In this document: positions 22,466 to 34,736 of the stretch, piece by piece
How the letters are laid out: every line of letters begins with the position of its first letter
Position numbering within the stretch: position 1 is the stretch's first letter
Assembly (NCBI GenBank): GCA_025094145.1
Contig: JALLLS010000041.1
Coordinates: 248,001 to 312,000, forward strand
DNA from: Spinellus fusiger
Taxonomy: Eukaryota > Mucoromycota > Mucoromycetes > Mucorales > Phycomycetaceae
Reading direction: 5' to 3'
DNA length: 64,000 bases
Made by a program: the position numbers and the translations under genes
The notes under the pieces: generated by a model
The model's input: only the letters and a program-made list of their open reading frames with translations
What the model was told of the DNA's origin: nothing
The model's database searches: none

Positions 22466-24493
22466 GAGCAACATCTTCAAGGGGTTCTCCATGTATTCCT
22501 TAAAGGCCTGTAACCAAGTAGCACTTGTAGCACCATCCACAACACGGTGATCGGCACTCAATGTCACCTCCATCACATCACGAACAGCAAAGCCACTCTC
22601 TGTGGTATCATCAGGCACCACCTTCTGAGAAGCACCACCCACAGCAAGAATACAGGACTGAGGAGGGTTGATGATAGCAGTGAAGTTGGAGACACCAAAC
22701 ATGCCAAGGTTAGAAATGGTGAACGAGCCTCCCTGGTATTCATTGGGAGACAGTTTTCCACTGCGAGCACGGGTGGCCATGTCCTTCACCTGAGAAGAGA
22801 TGGTAGACAGACCCTTGGCCTCAGCATTAGCGACAATGGGTGTAATGAGGCCAGTGGGAGTAGCCACTGCCACACAAATGTCAGCACTGTTGTACTGGCG
22901 GATGAAGTCTCCCTGCCAGGCAGAGTTCACCTCAGGCACCTTCTTAAGGGCAAGTGCAGAGGCCTTGATCACAAAGTCATTGACTGACAGTTTGTACTTG
23001 TCGCCCGAGGAGTTGTTGAGCACTTGACGCAACTTGTTGGTCTTGTCCATGTTGATTTCTACAGTGACATAGTAGTGGGGTACTGTCTGCTTGGACTCTG
23101 TCAGGCGAGAAGCAATGATTTTGCGCATGCTGGTGGTGGGAATGTCAGTGTAGGCATTTCCAGTGGCTGACTGGGGAGCGTAGGCAGTGGGGATGGACTG
23201 GGCTGCGGGGGCAGGTGGTGCGGGGGCAGTGGTGGCAGCAGCTAACGAAAGAAAGTCAGTCACCTATGGAGAATGGAAGCCCATGTTCAGCTGCTTACCA
23301 GGCTTGTAGTTATCCACATCTTCCTTCACAACACGGCCAGCAGGACCTGTTCCCTTGACCAATGAGATATCAATACCACGTTCTCTGGCAGTAGTCTAGA
23401 AACAGACATGAGCCAATGACAATGAAAAGAAAAGAGAGAAAAGAGAGAGAAAAGAGAGATGGCTTTACCTTTGCATAAGGGCTTGCTCTTACATGATCTA
23501 TGACTGCTATTCAATACACGTGCCCAAGGACTTGTTCTTACTACTTGCTTACCATTGACGGGAGAAGAGGAGGTCTGAGAAACAGTCACTCCTTCCTTCT
23601 TCTCTTCCTTCTTCTCTTCCTTCTTTTCTACGGGTGCTGGCTTGGACTTGTCAGTAATGTTCTCGAGAGTGAAGTTCTCAAAGGCAGCGACATCATCAGC
23701 ACTCTCTACAAGAATAGCAATAGGCTGGAGTCGCACAGAAGAATCAACAGAGTGAGTAAAATAGACTCTTAGAATGGACTACGGGTGTGGGCCATACCTT
23801 TCCTACAGGAACATCCTTGTCTCCTGTGCTGACAAAGATCTTGGCAATGAAGCCCTCTTCTTGGCACTCAAAGTCCATCTGGGCCTTATCGGTTTCGACC
23901 TCTACCAAAACATCACCTGGCTGGATCTCATCACCGACCTTCTTTTGCCATGTACCAATACCACCCTGTGTCATGCTAAGAAACACACAATGACCATACC
24001 AATGGACCTATATCAATACTCTTTGGTTTCTCTCTCTGAGGGTTCTACAGCTAGTGTCCATGCCATAGACTGTAACAAGTGACTTACGTAGGAGAGAGAG
24101 CAGGCATAGCAATCACATTGTGAGAAGGATAGGCTTATATATTTATGTATTTATATATTTTATATTTATATATATATTTAGTTTCTTGTGGGTGTCTATC
24201 ATGAGGGTGTTTGTGTACTCTTTACCTTGAGCACTGTAGAGTCTGATATCTTTGGCCACAGCAGCCTTGGCCCAGGTACGGAGAGCGGTGAAATTGGAGG
24301 CACTAAAGGAGAGTAAATATCGTGCAGTGTGTATGGAGTGTCTGCTCTCCTGTGCTTCTACAGGGGCGTACCTGGTGCTTGTGAAGGAGCGAGAGGTGTG
24401 TTGGACCAAGTGAGGAAGAGCTCTGGTAGCGGTGATACGGGCAACAGACATACCCGAGGCAGTTCTTAACAGTTGACGTCTAACAGCGGACAT
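22463..24493 (-). CDS. LAT1: pyruvate dehydrogenase E2, dihydrolipoamide acetyltransferase
   Basis: Eight-exon model: complement(join(22463..23241,23299..23395,23469..23506,23553..23724,23798..23975,24088..24133,24226..24302,24372..24493)), 502 residues, phases consistent. The N terminus is Arg/Ser-rich and reads as a mitochondrial presequence. The lipoyl domain follows, with MPALSPTM and ETDKAQMDF (lipoyl lysine in ETDKA). Next are a Lys/Glu linker, the E3-binding domain (RASPYAK, then [18 protein letters not shown]), an Ala/Pro linker and the catalytic core. The core has the ASRLTESK and HRVVDG boxes. It transfers the acetyl group to CoA in the mitochondrial matrix. The 46-nt intron at 23507-23552 contains a near-copy of the following exon. 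The start may be at 24508, five residues upstream. Confidence 0.95.
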
Positions 24494-24508
24494 TCTTCTA
24501 CTATACAA

Positions 24509-25049
24509 AAATGAAAGAAAGAGAAAGAAAAGCGAGATTTCTTTCGGTTCCTATTTATTTCGCTGGTAAACAAGGAAAAATACGGGAAGAAACAAGTCAT
24601 TATTTTACCCAACAATAAACATGGAGAGTGTGACTTGGTATTTCTGTAGATTCATTTCCACCCACAGAACACAGACAAGGAATCCTTCACCCAGGGAGGT
24701 GGAGATCAGGGCTGAACAGCAGAGGCACTGTTGGTAGGAAACAAAAGAATTTCTACAGACAATAGAGCGAGTTCCTTTAGAAGAAGAAAGATGAAGTATA
24801 GAAATAGAGTCTGCCTGTCATAAAGGCTGTCATAAAGGCTGTCATAAAGTCGGTCTGTGCGGGTGGAGTGTGCCTGGAGGACTGTTTCTTTGCCGCTTGG
24901 ATTCTTACCCATCGACGTCATGGTTGTGACGTAGACACCCATCTCCGCCTCGCCCATGTCGAATCCCAAAAGAAAAACTCTTTCTCCTGTTGTGGACCTG
25001 CGAATCTTTTTGTAGTAAGAAAATAAATAACCCGCAAAAACATCACACA
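24509..25049. promoter_or_regulatory. divergent promoter region, E2 and subunit k
   Basis: About 540 bp between two divergent genes for mitochondrial proteins. It contains two and a half copies of a 15-nt unit (GGCTGTCATAAA core) near 24815-24850. A minus-strand 114-codon ORF here shows no recognisable domain and is not called. Confidence 0.45.
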
Positions 25050-25385
25050 ATGGCTGGACACTACGTTATCGCTGGAAAGAAAGTTCCCTTCTACGTCGTG
25101 AGTTTTTTTTCCTGCTGCACTCTATATAAGAAGAAAAAAGAAAAAAGAAAAAAGAAAGAAAGATATAAATACAACCAGGACCACTGTAACTGACACTGCA
25201 TGACTTTATGACTGCTACAGCTTTCTATTGGATTCATTTCTGCTTATGCCGTTGCTGGTATTGGTTACTCCATGAAGCCCAAGCCTGCTCAGGCCGCCAC
25301 TCCTCCTATCAAGGCCAGCTCCTCTGACGAAGAAGCCTTCATCAAACAGTTCCTTGCCGAGGCTGAGGCTGGTGAGAAGCACTAA
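25050..25385 (+). CDS. ATP19: mitochondrial ATP synthase subunit k
   Basis: Two exons, join(25050..25097,25221..25385), 70 residues. The N terminus is MAGHYVIAGKKVP, then a single hydrophobic helix (LSIGFISAYAVAGIGY), then a hydrophilic tail ending DEEAFIKQFLAEAEAGEKH. That matches the small subunit k of the fungal F1Fo ATP synthase: one membrane span near the N terminus and a C-terminal DEExFIxxxL motif. Subunit k sits in the membrane part of the enzyme and helps hold ATP synthase dimers together in the inner membrane. The intron interrupts the sequence just before the membrane helix. Confidence 0.85.
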
Positions 25386-25589
25386 AGCGGTCCACACCTA
25401 CCACCACCACCCAGCAAAAAGTAAAGAATAAAAATGACTTTTTGTCGCAAATACTCTATGGACAGACTGTAAAAATTACACTATATACATTTATGTATGC
25501 ATATATGTATGTATGAAAAAGGTGGTGTGTATCTGTCTTTTATATTTGTGTTTTATTTTCTACTTTAAACAAGGGGATGAAATGAAGAT

Positions 25590-25632
25590 ATGAGTGTGTG
25601 TGTGTGTGAGAGAGAGAGAGAGAAAGAGAATA
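25590..25632. repeat. GT and GA microsatellite
   Basis: A GT run followed by a GA run in the 3' flank shared by the convergent ATP19 and DPBB genes. Confidence 0.8.
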
Positions 25633-25677
25633 AGGAAGCATGGCAACCATTGTGTACAGTCAGAAGAGGAAGTCTAT

Positions 25678-26387
25678 TTACTGCTTGGAGGGACCGTAGG
25701 AGGGATAGTCGCGTGTTTTAATACAACGGACAGGTGTCCAGCTAATATCAAGGACACCAATATCGAGATTTCCATTAGGAGAGATCTTTTGAAAAGCCGT
25801 AGGTGTCAGGTCAATGGCTTTACCTAAGAGAATACACAGTAAGTTGTAGGAACACACCGACACAACCAACAAAGGGCCTCTTCTCTTACCTACTGTGCAG
25901 GCTGCACATTTGTCCACAATCTTGACTGTTACACTAAGATGGGGCTTTCGTTTATTGGTGATTTTCATGCACTTGAAGCATTGTTCGAAATCATCCATTG
26001 CCTAGTCATTCCCAAACGAATAAGTCAATAGGGATTAGATGCTACCGACAGAAAGAAAGAAAGAAAGAAAGAGAAAGGGTCTCTTGTTACCATGGCACCG
26101 ATCATGTCATAATTATCAGCATGGAAAGGCCGAAGTCCATTTCTGCCATAACAAGCTGCATTGCGAAGGTCTGCACCCGTGTACCTGAATGATGTTAGTC
26201 AATCATTTTACCATGGCACACCATTAAATTACCAAGTGCCTCGGTTGCCACGCTTCTCAAGTGCATAGTCTGTGCCATTGGTGAAATCTCCGAGAGTGGC
26301 CACTCCTCTCTGCACCCTACTGGCACAAGAAACACCCGACAATGCTGTAACAAACAACAGGACACTTAAGAGCATAACAGACTTCAT
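25678..26387 (-). CDS. secreted RlpA-like double-psi beta-barrel protein
   Basis: Four exons, complement(join(25678..25823,25890..26001,26091..26184,26233..26387)), 168 residues, phases consistent. A signal peptide is clear (MKSVMLLSVLLFVTALSGVSC). After a short linker the mature protein has YTGADLRNAACYGRNG, HADNYDMIGAMAM, CFKCMKI, VKIVDKCAAC and DLTPTAF. It ends ISPNGNLDIGVLDISW and PVRC. This is the DPBB fold of barwin, expansin and RlpA-like secreted fungal proteins, with the conserved cysteines and the VDKC block. Such small proteins are often abundant in the cell wall or medium; carbohydrate binding or host interaction is suspected but not shown. Confidence 0.88.
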
Positions 26388-29300
26388 TAGTGGAAATGAA
26401 TGGAAGGGTGGAAGAGCAAGAACTTGTTTAAAAGGTAAAGAAATACATTCAGTAAATGAAAGGTAGGGAAATTATATAGGAAAAAAAAGGGAGGACAAAG
26501 GGAGGTTAGCCTTCCAAGCAGTGAGGGATCTGTATTACTTTGTAGATGAGTTTAGTTATATTCGGAAATATAGACGATGAATTTTGCAGGCGTAGTACCG
26601 AAGCCAAGAAAGAAATAAGTATTGGGTGGACAACTAGAAGGTAAAGAATATTGGAAAGGGGGAGGAGGAGATGAGAGAGCATTTGAGGAAGGGAGGGACT
26701 ATAAAAAAGCTAAAACTCGTGATATCTTATACCAAACTTGCACATCCTGCACTCTCTCTAGTCTATAGATTATGTCTTTTGCTACATAAATATATCTATT
26801 TTGGAGGGAAGGAGGGGGGCATGGACAGAGAAAGAGGCTAGTTGAGAAGGAAAAGTATGAAGAGTAGGCAGAAAAGATAATAATAGGATAATAATAGGAT
26901 AGTAACATTAAAAGAAACTCAAATGTCAAGCATTAGGCATTGGGCATCAGGCATCAAGCATCAGGCATCTTCATGGAAAAAAGATAAATATTTATTCTAC
27001 TAATCTCTTGTAGAAAATGGGTTCTTTGGAATCTTAATAATATAAATGTATCTCACTGTACGCAGTATTGACTTTTAAATACTGAAGTAGCAAGAGATAG
27101 TGGTAGAATGAAATATATGTAAATATAAAACATTGTCTCTTAGGGAATACACTTAATGACTTGTCAAGATGACTTGCACAAATAATATCTGCAGGTACTA
27201 CCTTATGAAATCCAAAGGGATGAGTATGGATGATAAATAAGATACACATTTATATGTAGATAATAAGGGGCACAAGAGAAGATGAACATGTCAAGTAAAA
27301 AGGTTAGTGAGAGAGAAAGTCATATTTAATCATTGTGTTGATAGTCTGTTTTGACTAGAGTTCAACTTGTTACAAGCTAACAAGACATGAGAGACAATAT
27401 TTGAATGTAGTTATTCATCTTACTGCTATTCTATTTAGTAAAATTAAGGGGTTAGATTATGTTTTATGCATTTATTTATATCATTGCACAGTAATTCTGT
27501 TAGGATGAAAATGAAAGAAAGAAAAAAGGCGGCTTTTTGTCTTATCTTTTTTAGTTGTAAATATATTCAAAAATAATAACCTTTTCTATGTCACTTCTCT
27601 TTTCACTGCCCGGTCTCTTTACCAACATAAAATACACCATACATTTCTTTCTGATCTCAAGAATAGATGGACAGTGATGATGCCAACGGAAGATTATAAT
27701 ATATTTGCCCTGTAACAATATGTAAACTATTTAAAAGAGAAGGCTGATCACTTGTTTTTTTATTGTTGTAGAAACCTTGATCAAACTATACTACACAACA
27801 AATAATATGAGTGTATGCATCTTTCATTTCTTATAACATTCCCTCCTTAATCAATGTTAAAGTGTTACCAAATACAATGAAAATATCTCCTTGATCTCTA
27901 AATTTCTTTGTGGTTGTCTTGTGTTAAACTCAAAATGCAGTAAGATCCATCCCAAGTTTATCATAGCACTGGATTATATAGGACACACATCATCTACCAT
28001 GCTACTGCTTTATTATCTAGTAAAACAGTGGCCATTTTTATCCATACCATTCTCTTTTGATATTAAGACACTCGACTATTCTTATTATCAAAAAATGCTT
28101 AGAGATGAAAGTTTAATTTAACTTAAACCATTGAGTAATGCAAGCTGACTAAAGGTGATGGATAATAAAGCTGAGGCGCTCACTATTATTTTCATTTATT
28201 GCTGCTTCTTTGTTTTGCCACTCATGATATGTCCATAGAAAGCTATAGCCTGCCTATAAGTCATTTCTTTTCATGTAAATATATCTCATAAAAGAAGAAT
28301 TAGAAAGACAGATACTATAGAACATTTAATTATTTTTAAGACAAAATAACTAATAAAATGCTAAGGATGACAAAATTTAATACAAAAGTTAATATGGAAA
28401 AGAGAATAATAGGAATGTCTTTATCAATAGTACAAAAGAAAGCATCCAGAGAGAACAAATTGCTATTGTACAATAAACGGGCTTAAACAACATTAAATTA
28501 GACAATATACTATGGGGAAATATTATGAATAATGCCATTATTAGTGTAAATAACCTCTATGTACAAACAAGTAATTATTCATAGTAAGATTATTTTAATC
28601 ACCCCCTGACTTCTCAATAGTGACACATTTACCGAGATTTTATGCATTAGCATTATTGTTGGATGATTTCATTATCAACAAACAAAAGTACATGCAATCT
28701 CTATACTATGAAAATAAAAAAATAAAAAACCTTCTTACTCTTTATTACCTCAAAAGAAGAGAAAATCCATCATAGATGTCAATGCTATAAAGAGAATAAG
28801 AATTTTTTTCGAGTATAAAAGTAAGATTAAGTTATGCAATTCATAAACACCTTACTCATCACCAGTACAAAATAATAGTTTTCTTTCAACTCAAGTCTAA
28901 AGATGAAATTACTGTACTTTCAATCCCCATTTTTATAAAATCTAAATAAATAAATAAACAAGTGCAAGTAGGCAGATATACATGTACATGTACACATATC
29001 AACCAATCAATCAACTGTATTTCAATAGAAATGACCTAGATGTACCACAGGATGCCTTGCCATAGTTCAATGTCTTTAGAGTAATGAATTCTATATTCAT
29101 AATCTCTTATATTTCTTATATTTATTTAACATTGGTAGGATGTGTTTAAAATAAACAACAACAATTTTCATGTGAGTTGACCTATTCTGCACTCCAAACT
29201 TTGTTCATTTCTTTTGGTAGTTAGATAAAGCATTAAACATATATAAAAATTAACCAAACAGTCCAACACTAATCAGGACAGATTTCCAAGTCTATAGAAC

Positions 29301-29825
29301 TGACGTGAGTAGCCACCAGTGATAGAATCTTCTTAAATCAAAGAACATACTTATCCAGGTCCATAGATCCATAAAGATATAGATTCTAATTCATTTATTC
29401 ATTCATCCTAGAACACCCCATAGTTTAAGATCATCACTTATGGATAACCTGTTTTCCTTTTCTATCTTTCTTTCATTACTTAATCAAATGCATGAACTGC
29501 ATTTGCATACCTCCTTCGCATTCCTAAATCATAAGATTTCTAGTTGAACAATGAAAGAATTATAAATGACTCATGTATCCTTATCACTTTATTCAAAGCA
29601 CAGTAGCAACTACTTTCTAGATTCACTAAAACACATTGTTGGATCCAGCTCCATGAAGTCTAAAGTGATGGGGTAGAAGTAATCACCCATTTTAAAATGC
29701 AGATTTTTTTTCTATACACACTCTATCTTGATAATGTCATCGCTTTATGAATTCCTTAGACATAAGCATAGAGTCTTCAATAAATAAATAAAAGAGTACT
29801 AATAACATAAAAAGTATTTTATTGC
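26388..29825. other. long gene-poor AT-rich region
   Basis: No supported gene in about 3.4 kb. Imperfect GGCATCA tandem copies lie at about 26931-26970. Small ORFs here (for example 27891-28121) have no recognisable features. Decayed transposon sequence is likely but was not identified. Confidence 0.5.
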
Positions 29826-30410
29826 AAAATGATCAGTAATCACTACAGGTCTTTAGCATCAATAGCAGCTTGACATTCCCGCTCCATACTGGCAATGAGG
29901 TTGTCTGTCATTTTCTTTGGTACTTTACTCCACTCCACTACCACGATGCACTTAAACCTCTGCTTAGTAGAATAAACCCTTTTATCTTTCCTGATAACTT
30001 TCTTGAAGTGGACCCACATATACTCCATTGGATTGAGATTATGACATCCTATGGCCTAATAAAAAGTCACCACTGTGCTAGTTACTAAATTTCAATTGGT
30101 TTGCTTTACTCAATGAGTTTCCCTGAAATGCTTCCCTGTGAGAGGCATAGTGTGAACAGGCATGTTGAACATACGGGATGTCTCAGTCAAAGCAGAGTTC
30201 AAGTTCAGCATCTAGTGCAGGATGGCTGAGCAAGTCTCGATACCGGTATACTTTTCATACATCTCAGGTGTTTTAGAGAAGATAATTACAGTATTAGAGG
30301 GTGTAGACATTATAAGAAAAATAGTGTTATAAGAAAAGAGTAGAGTGTATGTTGTTTCTTGATACAGTAATGGTGTGTAATTTAAAAGACCCTGATTCTT
30401 TTGCCCCATT
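29826..30410 (-). pseudogene. Tc1-like transposase relic, core deleted
   Basis: The N-terminal region (about 30310-30140) reads KTPEMYEKYTGIETCSAILH then NMPVHT. The C-terminal region (30028-29843) reads NLNPMEYMWVHFKKVIRK through LIASMERECQAAIDAKDL. The middle with the first two catalytic aspartates is absent, so about 600 nt has been lost. The sequence is related to the element at 31309-32626: both share the LNPM.. KK.IRK..R.YSTKQ.. block. Confidence 0.75.
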
Positions 30411-31308
30411 ACTTTATTATAGATTTGGCTGCAGATGTTAGCTATTGACTGAGCCTACACTATTTCAGGTTGAATTTCAGATACTTTATTTTTAATAGTA
30501 TTATTTTTAGACCAATAAAATGGGTTTTTAGACTAAACAATATTTTCTTTTTAATTTGGACAGAATTTTAGACGAGTTTGAACAACCCAGAGTGTTCTTG
30601 GTATCTCTTTTGGGGTGTAGGACGTTTTTGCATAACTTGTTATATCCTTTGCCCTTGATGTCTGTCATAATCTAACAGAACATTATTATTTACATGACTA
30701 TATATACTCATTAGCAGATGCTGATAAAGTATTAAAAAATGTACTGGTTTGAAGTGCTTTAGACAAGTCTTATGGATTCTGTGCATATTATGTTGTGCAT
30801 GTTTGAGATCTGGGGACGTTGTCTTTTTGGTAGATGTGCCTTTGAAATAGTCTTTTGGGAAGATTCTGCTAATAATCTCTGGTATAACTACAAGTGTCTT
30901 AAAAATAAATAGAAAATCTGCTTTGAAAGTATTGTCTGACGTTGATTCTTCCCATCCACATCAGTGCCTTTTGTTTATTTATTTCTCTTTTGACTTAATT
31001 TTATAGCGACTAATGCCAGACACAACTGTATTTAAGGATTCGGCTCGAAAAGAAAGAAAGAAAGAAAGATTTCAACAGAATTACCTGCACCACCTTAATA
31101 TACTACTTACAATAAAGAAAGAGAGACAAAAGTCATTCATCGACAGAGCGTTGTAAAAAAAATCGTGATTCCCTTTATCTTATGGGACAACCCACAGGGA
31201 AGCAAAGAAATCTTATGCAGTGATATTTCCTTAATAAGGCTGCCGTATTTCCACCATATAACATAATGTAGCAGTAATACCATTTGATGCTGCTAGTTGT
31301 TACTTATA
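30411..31308. other. intergenic region
   Basis: AT-rich with no recognised gene. A GAAA run lies at about 31046-31066. Confidence 0.5.
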
Positions 31309-32626
31309 AAGTGACCCTTAATAAGTAACCGGTTTTCTTCTTCAAATTTCAGGCTATTTTCTTTCTTTCTTTTCATAACACTACTTTTCTTATAATGTCT
31401 ATACCATTCAACACCATAAAAATATTCAATAAAACCCCTCAGATATATAGAAAGCATACCAGTCTTGAAGCTTGTTCAGCCATCTTGTAAAAGGTGCTGA
31501 ACATGAACACGAACATGGCCGAGGGATCTCAAATGTTCAACGTGCCTTCTTCCACTGTATGAGACATTTTGAAGCACTACAATGAAACAGGCTTGGTGGT
31601 GCCTTCACCCAAGATTATCTGCAAGAGAAAATTAGATGACAGGGCTCTCAGATGGTTGAGAAGAACAGTAGTTAGTGATTCTTATCAGACCAAGGAGGCC
31701 ATCATGGCAGACATGGCTATCAAGGTATCAGACAAGACTATGAAGAAGCACCTTGATGAAATGGGCTTACACTCTTTCAGTTCAATGGTGAAACCTCTTC
31801 TCACCAAGAAATATATGGATGTAAGACTCCAGTGGATCTGTGAGCACGTTGGTTGGACCCATGAGCAGTGGTGTGAGGTCGTCTGGTCCGATGAGTCCAG
31901 AGTAGAGCTAATGAGCCTTTACAAGGACATAAAATTCAATAAGTTATATAGCACGATCTTTAATCCTGAGAATAGTATGGAAACAAAGAAGTATGGAGGT
32001 GGTGGAGTGATGGTATGGACTGTTTTAGTGAGAAGGGTATTGAGAGATGGATCATAGTAGGTTGTATAATCTTCAACAAGTCCATTGATGTCTTGGGAGA
32101 AGTCTATTGCACCGAACTCGATTGTCTTTCTCTCCTAAAGCCTAATGCCAATTCCTACCTACATAAAGACAATGATAGACCCCATACAAGTAAGACAACT
32201 CAGTTAGAAAGTAGTCAATGATATATTAATGATTCTTTAATGGCCCTCACAAAGTCCCGATCTCAATCCAATGGATCTTCTGTGAGCCTATCTTAAGAAG
32301 ATCATTAGGAAGGTTAGAAGCATGTATTCCACTAAACAGAAGTTAGAGGCTGCCTTGATGCTAGAATGGGGTAAAGTATCTAAAGAAGTAACAGACACCC
32401 TTATTGCCAGCATGAGGTGGAGATGTCAAGGGTGGTCACAGTGATTACCAAGTAACCTACCAATAAACCTACTTTTATTTTTTATAAACACTCTTTTATG
32501 TATCTATTGAATATTTCACGTCTCTATCTAATGAATTCATGAGGCTATTTCACTATCAAGATAAGTATGAAACTAAAACACGAAATATGCATTTGAAAGA
32601 AGGCGGTTACTTATTGAGGGTCACTT
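31309..32626 (+). mobile_element. Tc1/mariner element with both TIRs
   Basis: 1318 bp bounded by inverted repeats. The left end is AAGTGACCCTTAATAAGTAA; the right end read inward is AAGTGACCCTCAATAAGTAA, one mismatch in 20. TA dinucleotides flank both ends (31307-31308 and 32627-32628), the expected Tc1/mariner target duplication. Confidence 0.92.
31460..32442 (+). pseudogene. Tc1/mariner transposase with stops
   Basis: Helix-turn-helix and linker region, then WTHEQWCEVVWSDESRVEL (first catalytic Asp), GGGGVMVW, a frame change near 32020, KDNDRPHTSK (second Asp) and SPDLNPMDLL followed by TGA where relatives have Trp. It ends LIASMRWRCQG. One frameshift and at least one nonsense codon (near 32280) inactivate it. 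NPMD stands where most relatives have NPIE, so the third acidic residue is Asp here. Confidence 0.88.
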
Positions 32627-33193
32627 TATTATAAGTTATTATTAAGAGTAGGCCTTGATACATAGTGATGAGCAGTATGAGAATACATAAATGATCCAGT
32701 TAGAATTAACCAGTGAATCAATACAATCAATGGTAGACATATATTCTTTGAGTAATACTAATAATGTTTTAAAGATTATACTCTATCTTATCATATACTT
32801 AATACTGCCCAAGTATAGCAATTGTGTCTAATACTTTGGGAGATTTCTTACTACACCTCTTTAACTATAGGAATCTTATATTCTTCACTCAATTACTTTT
32901 GTTGCGGTTGGTTTGCTCTCGGATTGTCTAATATTATATAGAATAGATGTTTGGAAATATAATCTATGTATTAAAATCATAGAATCATAAAATCATGATG
33001 GCTATTCTTAACTCACTTTATCCACGAGTATACATATGATATGATCCATTGTCATTGTCTATCTATCAAATCTAACCATAAATCTATTTATACATCTCTC
33101 TTTATTATTGTTTTATAGTATTGTTGATCTTTTATAACAAAATAGAGCATAAAGTAGGAGAGTTAACCTAGCACCTATTGATAAACAAGTGAC
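32627..33193. other. intergenic region
   Basis: AT-rich, nothing recognised. Confidence 0.5.
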
Positions 33194-33212
33194 ACTATAG
33201 AGCCCTTTATAA

Positions 33213-34218
33213 AGGCTCTTTCGTGTAATCAATATTACCCCAAAAGAGCAAAATATAAATCGCAAAACTCAACATAAGTAACATCTATTCATCAGTAACA
33301 ATCCCCATCCCCTCATATAGTACACAGTACACATTAAATACACCAACTACATATCCTGTCCAACCACCAACCATCAAGAAACCTCCTGTACCAACACCTG
33401 TTAGACCCTTTGTGTCTGAGGCCACCACTGCCACCACCATTCCTAATTCCGATAGTAGAAACCCCAGACTACTTACCAAGCGCACTTGTGCAAAGACTTA
33501 CGAGTATCAAATGACTGAAGTAGAAAAGCCTGATACCTTCACCCAGCAGGTGATGGCATTTCTGTCAGATATTCAGCGACAAATGGCAACAATCGGACTC
33601 CGCATGCAGGAATTGGAAGCACAAGTTAAGGTCAAAGATGACCTTATTACATCTCTCCAGCCTCAGATCAATACCAAGAGTGCAGATAATGCACCCAAAT
33701 CACCTCCATCCCCATAGTGAAACCCATAGTTGCCATAGAAAAGGCTAATGCCACTTATGCCAACATGGCTAAAAAGAACGCCTCCCCACCAAAGAAGACA
33801 GCAAAGACCACAGCTACTAGCCCTCCCGCCACCCTTGAAAAAGAAGCCCTTCAGGCATTTGGGTCTGACTCAGCCATGGAAGGAGTCGAGGGAGACCATC
33901 AACACACCCAGCAAGACTTATAAATGGACCAATCTTTGGTCTATTGAGAAGCTTGTGGATCAGGCCCAAACTAATGTCTATGTCTGCATTGTTATTTTCT
34001 CTCATCTCTCATATCTCTCTATTTTTTCCCCTCATTTCGAGGTTTTATATACTCTTATCTTTCTGTTTCTTTTTTTCTTGTATTTCTTTTTTTCCACTTT
34101 TGTATTTGAAGTGTTTATATGTATATCTTAATTGTTCAAAAGTTCTCATAGGGTGGCTAACATGCCCAATGCGCGAATAGCAACCAACACCCAAAAAATA
34201 AAAATAAAAACACTTTGA
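33213..34218 (+). mobile_element. non-autonomous LINE derivative with 19-bp TSD
   Basis: A 1006-bp insertion flanked by the perfect direct repeat ACTATAGAGCCCTTTATAA at 33194-33212 and 34219-34237. Inside are an ORF1-like segment, a pyrimidine-rich stretch, and a 3' end with CCAATGCGCGAATAGCAA followed by an A-rich tail. No endonuclease or RT is present, so it must have been mobilised in trans. The same 3' end occurs at 37882-38072. Confidence 0.88.
33412..33920 (+). pseudogene. LINE ORF1-like fragment
   Basis: The first part (33412-33717) is a 101-codon ORF whose centre, VMAFLSDIQRQMATIGLRMQ then ELEAQVKVKDDLITSLQPQI, looks like a coiled coil. A stop is followed by NATYANMAKKNASPPKKTAK in the next ORF. 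A coiled coil followed by a YANxAKK block and a basic linker resembles the N-terminal half of LINE ORF1 proteins. The nucleic-acid-binding half is missing. Confidence 0.55.
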
Positions 34219-34237
34219 ACTATAGAGCCCTTTATAA

Positions 34238-34736
34238 GATTCGTGGCGTATATTATCTACCCTTTTAAACCACATCAGATAATAAACATTGTTACTAGGC
34301 ATTAATTTCTACAGGGAGTAGCGCCGTTGTATGTTTTTATAGGCACATTATCTTTTTTGAGTGATGCAAGAGCATTCCCAACGGACTGTCCATCGACTGT
34401 CTATTTGAATCAAAACAATTAATTTTCAGGAACCTGTTGTGAAGTCGTTTCTCATAAAATAAAGGTAAACAGCCTATGCCAAACACATTATCTTTTTATG
34501 GAAAGTGACTTAACAATAATGAAATAGAAAAATTCAAAGATTTGACCAAACCCTCCAAACTAAGCTGCTGAAACTTAAGATATAAATATATACAGATGTT
34601 ATTTATTTTAAAGGATCAGATAGACAGTCTGTTGGGGACGTTTGACTCTCCAAATTGTTAACAATAATAATTAATTATAGAGAGTCTGTTAGGATGCTCT
34701 AAAGAAGATCCTTTATTTATTATAATTGTCACTCAG
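34238..34736. other. intergenic region
   Basis: Nothing recognised. It is the 3' flank of the carnitine acetyltransferase gene. Confidence 0.5.

Noticed and set aside
24706..25050. Minus-strand 114-codon ORF
   Set aside because: It lies in the promoter between two divergent genes, overlaps a tandem repeat that creates the repeated LYDS residues, and has no recognisable domain.
27891..28121. 76-codon ORF in the gene-poor region
   Set aside because: No motif, no splice-compatible neighbours, composition typical of random AT-rich DNA.
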